Source of the DNA: Candidatus Microthrix parvicella Bio17-1 | GTDB lineage: Bacteria > Actinomycetota > Acidimicrobiia > Acidimicrobiales > Microtrichaceae | Length of the DNA: 64,000 bases | Reading direction: 5' to 3' | Assembly: GCF_000299415.1 (NCBI RefSeq) | Contig: NZ_AMPG01000004.1 | Span: 62,001 to 126,000, forward strand | Shown: positions 57,305 through 64,000 of the stretch, piece after piece | How positions within the stretch are numbered: position 1 is the stretch's first letter | Layout of the letters: every line of letters starts with the position of its first letter | Notes under the pieces: model-generated | What the model saw: the letters and a program-made list of their open reading frames with translations, nothing else | Told to the model about the DNA's origin: nothing | Database searches by the model: none | Position numbers and translations under genes: made by a program

Positions 57305-60300
57305 ATGGACCGTCACGTTGCCGCCGCCCACGGGCTGTACGCCCCCGACTACGAACACGACGCATGTGGAGTCAGCTTTGTGGTCGACCTCCAGGGTCGT
57401 CGATCACATCGTCTCGTCCAGCAGGCCCTGACGTCGCTCGAGAACCTGGAGCACCGCGGTGCAACCGGGGCCGAGGAGAACACCGGCGACGGCGCAGGGA
57501 TCCTCATCGGCGTTCCCGACCGCCTGATCCGCGCCGTCGTCGACGCCGAGTTGCCTGAGGCCGGCCACTACGCCGTTGGAATCGGGTTCCTCCCGACCGA
57601 TCCGACAGCGGCGCGAGCAGCGATCGATCACATCGAGGCGCTGGTGGCCGATGAGGGCCTAAGGACGGTTGCCTGGCGGGACGTGCCGATCGATGCGTCG
57701 ATGATCGGCGGTTGGGCCCGGGAGGTCATGCCGCAGTTCAGAATGCTGATCGTTGCCGATCGCAGCGATCGTGCGGGCGGACCCCGTGGTGGCATCGACC
57801 TGGACCGGGCGGTCTATCCGCTGCGTAAGCGAATTGAGCACGAACCGGCTGACGGACCCGAGTCGGAGGTGTACTTCGCCAGCCTGTCGTCGCGCACCCT
57901 GGTGTACAAGGGCATGTTGACCACCCCCCAGCTGCGAGGCTTCTTTGGGGACCTCACCGACGAACGCACCGAGTCGGCGCTGGGCCTGGTGCACAGCCGG
58001 TTTTCCACCAACACCTTTCCGTCGTGGCCACTGGCCCACCCCTACCGGTACGTGGCCCACAACGGCGAGATCAACACCGTGCAGGGCAACCAAAACTGGA
58101 TGCGTGCCCGCGAGGCCATGTTGCGAACCGACCTGATCGAGGGGGACCTCAACCGGCTCTTCCCCATCTGCACGCCCGGGGCCAGCGACACCGCCCGGTT
58201 TGACGAGGCGCTGGAGCTGCTGCACCTGGGCGGCTACAGCCTGCCCCACGCCGTGCTGATGATGATCCCCGAGGCGTGGGAGAACCACGAGTCGATGGAC
58301 CCCAGCCTGAGGGCCTTTTACAAGTACCACTCCTGCCTGATGGAGCCGTGGGACGGACCGGCGTCGATCACCTTCACCGACGGCACCCTGGTGGGCGCCG
58401 TACTGGACCGCAACGGGCTGCGGCCCAGCCGCTACTGGGTAACCGAGGACGGCCTGGTGGTGATGGCCTCTGAGGTGGGCACGCTGGATCTCGACCCCAC
58501 CACGATCGTTCGCAAGGGACGCCTTCAGCCGGGGCGCATGTTTCTGATCGACACCGAGGCAGGGCGGATCGTCGAGGATGCCGAGATCAAGGCCGAACTG
58601 GCCAACGCACACCCGTACCAGCAGTGGCTGGACGCCGGGCTCATCGACCTGGAGGCATTGCCGACCAAGCCCCACGTCACCGAACGCCCGTTGGACACGC
58701 TGCGGGCCCAGCAGGTCTTCGGCTACACGTTGGAGGAGATCCGGCTGCTGCTCACCCCGATGGCGCGCAACGGCAAGGAGGCGCTGGGCTCGATGGGCAC
58801 CGATACCCCCATTGCGGTGCTGTCGGACCGGTCCCGGTTGTTGTACGACTACTTCAGCCAGTTGTTCGCCCAGGTGACCAACCCGCCGCTGGATGCCATT
58901 CGGGAGCAGTTGGTGACCAGCCTCGGCAAGGTGTTTGGGCCCGAAGGCAACGTGTTGGACCTGTCACCCTCCGACGCCGAGCTGATCGAGTTGCCCTACC
59001 CGGTGCTGCACAACGATCAGCTGCGAAAGCTGCGCGAGCTGGACGACACCGAACCCCACGGGTTTCGTAGCCGGGTGCTGTACACGCACTTCAGCGTGGC
59101 GGACGGTGGCACTGGGCTTGCCGCCGCCCTGGAGCGACTTCGCGCCGAGGTGTCGACGGCGGTGGACGACGGCGTCAACGTGGTGATCCTGTCCGACCGG
59201 TTCTCCACCGCGGACCGGGCTCCCATCCCGATGCTGCTGGCCACCTCGGCGGTGCATCATCACCTGGTTCGTACCAAGCAGCGCACGCGGGTGGGCCTGA
59301 TCGTCGAGAGCGGCGAATGCCGTGAGGTGCATCATTTCGCCACCTTGATCGGCTACGGCGCCGCCGCCGTCAACCCGTACACGGCCTTCGACACGATCGA
59401 GAACCTGGTGGCCGAGGGTCGGCTGGGTGCCCTGGGTTTCGACGAGGCGGTTGACAACTACATCAAGGCCGCCGGTGGGGGCATCCTCAAGGTGATGTCG
59501 AAGATGGGCATTTCGACGGTTGCCTCCTACACGGGCGCGCAGATCTTCGAAGCGATCGGCCTCGGCCACGACGTGGTGGACGAGTACTTCACCGACACGG
59601 TGAGCCGCCTGGGTGGCGTCGGCCTGAACGAGATCGCCGAGTCGGTGAGGCGTCGCCACGCCCGGGCCTGGCCGAATCGGCCCGAAGAATTGGCGCACCG
59701 GCCGCTGGAAGCGGGTGGCGACTACCAGTGGCGCCGGGAGGGCGAGTACCACCTGTTCAACCCGAAGACGGTGTTCAAGCTGCAACACGCCACCCGGTCG
59801 AAGAGCTACGCCATCTTCAAGGAGTACACGTCGCTGGTGAACGACCAGTCGGAGCGCCTGGCCACCCTGCGAGGTCTGTTCACGCTCGACACCGAGGCCC
59901 GGCCGTCGATCCCACTCGATGAGGTCGAGCCGGTGGCGTCGATCGTCAAGCGGTTCTCCACCGGGGCGATGAGCTACGGCTCGATCTCGGCAGAGGCACA
60001 CCAAACCCTGGCCATCGCCATGAACCGGCTTGGGGCCAAGTCCAACACGGGCGAGGGCGGCGAGGACGCAGATCGCTATCTGCCCGACGCCAACGGTGAT
60101 GACCGGCGCTCGGCGATCAAGCAGGTCGCCTCGGGACGTTTCGGTGTGACGTCCCACTACCTGACCAATGCGGACGACATCCAGATCAAAATGGCGCAGG
60201 GTGCCAAACCTGGCGAGGGTGGACAGCTTCCCGGCCACAAGGTGTATCCGTGGATTGCCAACACCCGCCATTCAACGCCGGGCGTCGGTCTGATCAGCCC

Positions 60301-61915
60301 GCCCCCGCATCACGACATCTACTCGATCGAAGACCTGGCCCAACTGATTCACGACTTGAAGAACGCCAACCCGGTGGCCAGGGTGCACGTGAAGCTGGTG
60401 GCCGAGGTGGGCGTGGGCACCGTGGCGGCCGGCGTGGCCAAGGCCAAGGCGGATGTCGTGCTGATCTCCGGCCACGACGGTGGCACCGGCGCCAGCCCGC
60501 TGACCTCGCTGAAGCACGCCGGTGCACCCTGGGAGCTCGGCCTGGCCGAGACCCAGCAGACGTTGCTGATCAACGGGCTGCGCGACCGCATCGTCGTGCA
60601 GGCCGATGGCCAGCTGAAGACCGGCCGTGACGTGATGATCGCAGCGCTACTGGGCGCCGAGGAGTTTGGGTTTGCCACCGCACCGCTGGTGGTCTCCGGC
60701 TGCGTCATGATGCGGGTGTGTCACCTGGACACGTGCCCGGTGGGGATCGCCACCCAGAACCCGGAGTTGCGGGCGCGCTACAGCGGCCAGGCCGATCACG
60801 TGGTGAACTTCATGGAGTTCATTGCCGAAGAGGTGCGCGAACTGCTCGCCGAGCTTGGCTTTGCCACCCTCGAGGATGCTGTTGGCCACGCGGAGCTGAT
60901 CGACGCACGGCCTGCAGTCACTCATTGGAAGGCGAGAGGTTTGGACCTGTCGCCCATCCTGTTTCGGCCCGAACCGGCCATGGGCACCGAGATCCATCAC
61001 ACCACCGATCAGGATCACGGCCTGGACCGGGCGCTCGACAACACGCTGATCGAGTTGGCCCGGGGCGCGATCGCCGACGCCGTGCCGGTGCACCTGACGT
61101 TGCCGATCCGCAACGTCAACCGCACGGTGGGCACCATGCTTGGACACGAGGTCACCAAGGCCTGGGGCGCCGACGGCCTGCCCGATGACACCGTGCACGT
61201 CGACTTCACCGGGTCGGCCGGCAACAGCTTCGGAGCGTTTCTGCCCCGCGGCATCACCCTGGCCCTGTGCGGGGACGCCAACGACTATGTCGGCAAGGGC
61301 CTGTCCGGGGGCCACCTGGTGGTGCGCCCACCGCTGGAGGTCCACCCGGGTTTCGTCGCCGAAGCCAACATCATCGCCGGCAACGTCATGGCCTACGGGG
61401 CCACGGGCGGCGAGATCTTCGCCCGGGGCGTGGTGGGGGAGCGCTGCTGCGTTCGCAACTCGGGTGCCCTCGTGGTGACCGAGGGCGTGGGTGATCACGG
61501 CTGCGAGTACATGACCGGTGGACGGGCCGTCATCCTCGGGCCGACGGGCCGCAACTTTGGCGCCGGCATGTCGGGCGGCATCGCCTATGTGTGGGACCCC
61601 GATGCCCAACTTGGGCTCAACCACAACCCCGAAATGGTGGAGCTGACACGTCTCGATGACAGAACGGTCGGCGATGATGCCGGGCAGGCCGGGGACGGAG
61701 CGTTTCTGCGCGAGGTCCTCGAACGCCACCGTGCATTGACCGACTCGGCGGTGGCAGCCCGGCTGCTCGACCGCTGGGCGGAGGCCGTCGGCGAGTTCGT
61801 CAAGGTGATGCCCACCGATTACCGGCGGGTGTTGGACGTGACGGCCAAGGCAGCGGCGGACGGGCTGGACACCGACGCAACCCTCGAGGCCGTCATGGCC
61901 GCAGCACGAAGTTAA
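57305..61915 (+). CDS. gltB: glutamate synthase, large subunit
   Basis: A 1536-residue NADPH-type GOGAT alpha subunit. The N-terminal glutaminase domain has its nucleophile Cys21 (HDACGVSFV), exposed after removal of a short propeptide, and [15 protein letters not shown]. The central and FMN-binding synthase domains follow, with the 3Fe-4S cluster motif [19 protein letters not shown]. The C-terminal beta-helix has several GxGxG-like repeats ([11 protein letters not shown]). With GltD it makes glutamate from glutamine and 2-oxoglutarate. ATG at 57305 is chosen because it gives the family propeptide. Confidence 0.97.
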   Translation: MDRHVAAAHGLYAPDYEHDACGVSFVVDLQGRRSHRLVQQALTSLENLEHRGATGAEENTGDGAGILIGVPDRLIRAVVDAELPEAGHYAVGIGFLPTDPTAARAAIDHIEALVADEGLRTVAWRDVPIDASMIGGWAREVMPQFRMLIVADRSDRAGGPRGGIDLDRAVYPLRKRIEHEPADGPESEVYFASLSSRTLVYKGMLTTPQLRGFFGDLTDERTESALGLVHSRFSTNTFPSWPLAHPYRYVAHNGEINTVQGNQNWMRAREAMLRTDLIEGDLNRLFPICTPGASDTARFDEALELLHLGGYSLPHAVLMMIPEAWENHESMDPSLRAFYKYHSCLMEPWDGPASITFTDGTLVGAVLDRNGLRPSRYWVTEDGLVVMASEVGTLDLDPTTIVRKGRLQPGRMFLIDTEAGRIVEDAEIKAELANAHPYQQWLDAGLIDLEALPTKPHVTERPLDTLRAQQVFGYTLEEIRLLLTPMARNGKEALGSMGTDTPIAVLSDRSRLLYDYFSQLFAQVTNPPLDAIREQLVTSLGKVFGPEGNVLDLSPSDAELIELPYPVLHNDQLRKLRELDDTEPHGFRSRVLYTHFSVADGGTGLAAALERLRAEVSTAVDDGVNVVILSDRFSTADRAPIPMLLATSAVHHHLVRTKQRTRVGLIVESGECREVHHFATLIGYGAAAVNPYTAFDTIENLVAEGRLGALGFDEAVDNYIKAAGGGILKVMSKMGISTVASYTGAQIFEAIGLGHDVVDEYFTDTVSRLGGVGLNEIAESVRRRHARAWPNRPEELAHRPLEAGGDYQWRREGEYHLFNPKTVFKLQHATRSKSYAIFKEYTSLVNDQSERLATLRGLFTLDTEARPSIPLDEVEPVASIVKRFSTGAMSYGSISAEAHQTLAIAMNRLGAKSNTGEGGEDADRYLPDANGDDRRSAIKQVASGRFGVTSHYLTNADDIQIKMAQGAKPGEGGQLPGHKVYPWIANTRHSTPGVGLISPPPHHDIYSIEDLAQLIHDLKNANPVARVHVKLVAEVGVGTVAAGVAKAKADVVLISGHDGGTGASPLTSLKHAGAPWELGLAETQQTLLINGLRDRIVVQADGQLKTGRDVMIAALLGAEEFGFATAPLVVSGCVMMRVCHLDTCPVGIATQNPELRARYSGQADHVVNFMEFIAEEVRELLAELGFATLEDAVGHAELIDARPAVTHWKARGLDLSPILFRPEPAMGTEIHHTTDQDHGLDRALDNTLIELARGAIADAVPVHLTLPIRNVNRTVGTMLGHEVTKAWGADGLPDDTVHVDFTGSAGNSFGAFLPRGITLALCGDANDYVGKGLSGGHLVVRPPLEVHPGFVAEANIIAGNVMAYGATGGEIFARGVVGERCCVRNSGALVVTEGVGDHGCEYMTGGRAVILGPTGRNFGAGMSGGIAYVWDPDAQLGLNHNPEMVELTRLDDRTVGDDAGQAGDGAFLREVLERHRALTDSAVAARLLDRWAEAVGEFVKVMPTDYRRVLDVTAKAAADGLDTDATLEAVMAAARS

Positions 61916-61922
61916 GGAGTTA

Positions 61923-63386
61923 ATGATGGGTGACCCACGCGGGTTTTTGGAAGTGAACAGGGAGTTGCCGCCGCCTCGCGCCGTGCCGGTGCGCCTCAAG
62001 GATTGGCGCGAGGTCTACGAGGACTTTCCCGCCGGTTCGCTGGAGGCGCAGGCCAGTCGCTGCATGGACTGTGGGGTTCCTTTCTGCAATCAGGGCTGTC
62101 CGCTGGGCAACCTGATCCCCGACTGGAACGACCTGATCTACCGCAGCCGGTGGAGCGAGGCCATCGAGGCGCTGCACGCCACCAACAACTTTCCCGACTT
62201 CACCGGGCGACTCTGCCCCGCCCCATGCGAATCGGCATGCGTGCTGGGCATCAATGCCGACCCGGTCACGATCAAGCAGGTGGAGTTTGAGATCATCGAT
62301 CGGGCCTGGGAGGAGGGCTGGGTTCGCCCGGTGCCGCCCGGCCACCTGACCGGAAAATCGGTCGCCGTGGTGGGCTCCGGCCCGGCGGGGCTGGCGGCGG
62401 CCCAACAGCTCACCCGGGCGGGCCACCTGGTGACCGTCTACGAGCGCGCCGACCGCGTCGGTGGTCTGCTCCGCTACGGCATTCCCGAGTTCAAGCTGGA
62501 GAAGCGGGTGATCGACCGGCGCCTGGCTCAGATGCGGGCCGAGGGCACCAGGTTTGTCACCAACACCGACGTGGGCGTCGACGTCTCGGCGGCCGAACTT
62601 CGCAGCGGCTGTGACGCCGTGGTGTTGGCCGGCGGGGCCACCAACTGGCGTGACCTGCCCATCCCGGGTCGCGAGGCCACGGGCGTGTATCAGGCGATGG
62701 AGTACCTGCCGCTCTCCAACCGTGTGCAGGAGGGCGACTTTGACGAGCCGTCGATCTCGGCCAGGGGCAAGGCGGTGGTGATCATCGGCGGCGGTGACAC
62801 GGGGGCCGACTGCCTTGGCACGGCCCTCCGCCAAGGGGCCACGTCGGTGCACCAGTTCGAGATCATGGAGCGGCCCCCCGACCTACGCTCCGATGCCCAC
62901 CCCTGGCCCGGCTGGCCGTTTACCTACAAGGTGTCCTCAGCTCATCAGGAAGGGGGCGAACGCATCTATGCGGTGTCGACCAAGGCATTCCTCCTCGACG
63001 ACGCCGGCCGCCTGCGGGGGCTGCGCTACGTCGAAGTGGAACAGCACCTGGTCGATGGGCGCCCCAGCTTCGATGAGGTGCCGGGCACCGAGACCGAACT
63101 GCCGGTGGAACTGGCGTTCCTGGCCATGGGCTTCACCGGACCCGATGAGTCACCGCTGCTGGCTCAACTTGGGGTGGAACGCGACGCCCGGTCCAACGTG
63201 GCACGCGACGACACCTACTCCAGCAGCGTCGACGGGGTGTACGTGTGCGGCGACATGGGTCGGGGACAGAGCCTGATCGTGTGGGCCATCGCCGAAGGGC
63301 GAGCCTGCGCTGCGTCGGTGGACAGGGCGCTGATGGGCCACACCGACCTTCCTTCGCCGGTCCTGCCGGGCGACCGCCCCCTGTAG
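61923..63386 (+). CDS. gltD: glutamate synthase, small subunit
   Basis: A 487-residue NADPH-linked GOGAT beta subunit. The N-terminal iron-sulfur domain has CMDCGVPFCNQGCPLGN and CPAPCESACVLG. The FAD site is GSGPAGLAAAQ, and the NADPH site IIGGGDTGADCLG. It passes electrons from NADPH to GltB. Two adjacent ATGs (61923, 61926) are present; AAGGAG lies 3 bases before the first and 6 before the second, so the second is spaced better. It is 7 bp from gltB, an operon. Confidence 0.97.
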   Translation: MMGDPRGFLEVNRELPPPRAVPVRLKDWREVYEDFPAGSLEAQASRCMDCGVPFCNQGCPLGNLIPDWNDLIYRSRWSEAIEALHATNNFPDFTGRLCPAPCESACVLGINADPVTIKQVEFEIIDRAWEEGWVRPVPPGHLTGKSVAVVGSGPAGLAAAQQLTRAGHLVTVYERADRVGGLLRYGIPEFKLEKRVIDRRLAQMRAEGTRFVTNTDVGVDVSAAELRSGCDAVVLAGGATNWRDLPIPGREATGVYQAMEYLPLSNRVQEGDFDEPSISARGKAVVIIGGGDTGADCLGTALRQGATSVHQFEIMERPPDLRSDAHPWPGWPFTYKVSSAHQEGGERIYAVSTKAFLLDDAGRLRGLRYVEVEQHLVDGRPSFDEVPGTETELPVELAFLAMGFTGPDESPLLAQLGVERDARSNVARDDTYSSSVDGVYVCGDMGRGQSLIVWAIAEGRACAASVDRALMGHTDLPSPVLPGDRPL

Positions 63387-63498
63387 GTACCCAGCCACCG
63401 CCCTCCTGAGGACGGAAGCCTCACAACCCCTGGCCTTTGTCCGATGGAACGAGGACGGTCCACCACGGCTCGTCGGCTCGGAATCGGGAGAAGCGTCG

Positions 63499-64000
63499 AT
63501 GAAGACTCGCTTGAGGGTTGGGAGACGACTCCTTGTCGTCGTTGCCGTGCCCCTCATTGCACTGGGTGTGCTCACCGCCGTCTTCGTGAGCGGGCAGCGT
63601 GAGCAGCGCTCCTTGGCGCTCAACGACCGTGCGCTGGTTCGTGCGTTCGCCGACGCTGGGCGGGCTCAGGCGGCCCTGCGGGCCGAGCAGGTGCTGTCGG
63701 CGTCCTTCATGGCCTCCGGTGATCCCGCAACGGCCGACCAACTCGCCGGCGCTCGATCGACCACCGACGAGGCCTTCGCCAGGTCGACGGCCGGCCTGGC
63801 TGCGGTTCACGTCGAGGACCCGGACGGCAGCGTTGCCCGGCTGAGTGCCCGGTACCGCGCCATGGTGTCGGAACTGCCCAACGTTCGATCCCTGGTGGAG
63901 AACACAGGTCAGGACGACGCCGTCGATCGCCTTGAGGACCTCGCCACCCGAGCCGATATCGCAACCGAAATGAGCACGTCCCTGGCCGGCGCCACCAGCC
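63499..64000 (+). CDS. membrane sensor protein, N-terminal part (cut by window edge)
   Basis: An open frame from the ATG at 63499 runs off the window (167 residues visible). It starts with a basic cluster and one transmembrane helix (LLVVVAVPLIALGVLTAVFV), then an Ala/Arg-rich helical region (RALVRAFADAGRAQAALRAE) that looks extracellular. The pattern resembles NIT-type nitrate/nitrite-sensing domains or other four-helix sensor modules of histidine kinases and cyclases, but the output domain is out of view. GGGAG lies about 7 bases before the start. Its place right after gltBD is suggestive of nitrogen sensing only. Confidence 0.55.
   Translation, partial: MKTRLRVGRRLLVVVAVPLIALGVLTAVFVSGQREQRSLALNDRALVRAFADAGRAQAALRAEQVLSASFMASGDPATADQLAGARSTTDEAFARSTAGLAAVHVEDPDGSVARLSARYRAMVSELPNVRSLVENTGQDDAVDRLEDLATRADIATEMSTSLAGATS

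Overview
The window is chromosomal DNA of a high-GC actinobacterium, centred on the replication origin. The order trxB-trxA / parB-parA / jag-yidC-yidD-rnpA-rpmH / dnaA-dnaN-recF-DUF721-gyrB-gyrA / DUF3566 / tRNA-Ile is the classical actinobacterial oriC neighbourhood. Gene content (monomeric isocitrate dehydrogenase, WhiG/FliA-type sigma factor, LytR-CpsA-Psr protein, SCP-x-type thiolase, DUF222-HNH gene) and the lack of rsmG next to parA suggest a deep-branching actinobacterium such as an Acidimicrobiia (Microthrix-like) lineage. That placement is inference from memory of gene content, not from a search.

Region 1 (1-18.9 kb) is the conserved core. Thioredoxin reductase and thioredoxin face convergently the parAB operon. 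Two parS sites lie at the 5' end of parA. The rpmH-rnpA-yidD-yidC-jag block runs leftwards with overlapping genes, and dnaA through gyrA run rightwards. DnaA-box-like sites occur upstream of dnaA, between dnaA and dnaN (most likely oriC), upstream of gyrB, and as an extra cluster between trxA and parB. Downstream of gyrA come a TadE-like protein, a DUF3566 membrane protein, tRNA-Ile(GAU), a tiny protein and a saccharopine-dehydrogenase-like oxidoreductase.

Region 2 (18.9-33.4 kb) is accessory. It holds an apparently 5'-truncated secreted-protein gene with a small two-helix membrane protein, a decayed IS110 transposase, an orphan flagellar/sporulation-type sigma factor and a DUF222-HNH gene. 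Next are an aldolase/FAD-oxidoreductase pair, monomeric icd, an orphan prepilin peptidase and an RHH-PIN toxin-antitoxin pair. A deleted AlbA_2/Schlafen-type gene follows, cut at its 3' end by an approximately 3.2-kb three-gene transposon (zinc-finger/HTH protein, DDE transposase, ExeA/TniB-like ATPase).

Region 3 (33.4-64 kb) is mostly metabolic and envelope-related. It includes nucleotide-sugar dehydrogenase and CapD-like dehydratase genes flanking a thiolase/KAS-DUF35 pair, corA, a glutamine-synthetase-family enzyme, a P1-family peptidase, an SDR and an aldehyde dehydrogenase. Further right are a lipoprotein, a 2OG-Fe(II) oxygenase, two peptidyl-prolyl isomerases, an LCP ligase, a UbiB-like kinase, hisE-hisG, and an overlapping CapA-M18 peptidase-CapA operon. 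The window ends with gltB-gltD (glutamate synthase) and the 5' end of a membrane sensor. Short in-frame tandem repeats (15 or 18 bp) recur in several genes of regions 2 and 3. No CRISPR array, rRNA operon or prophage was seen.
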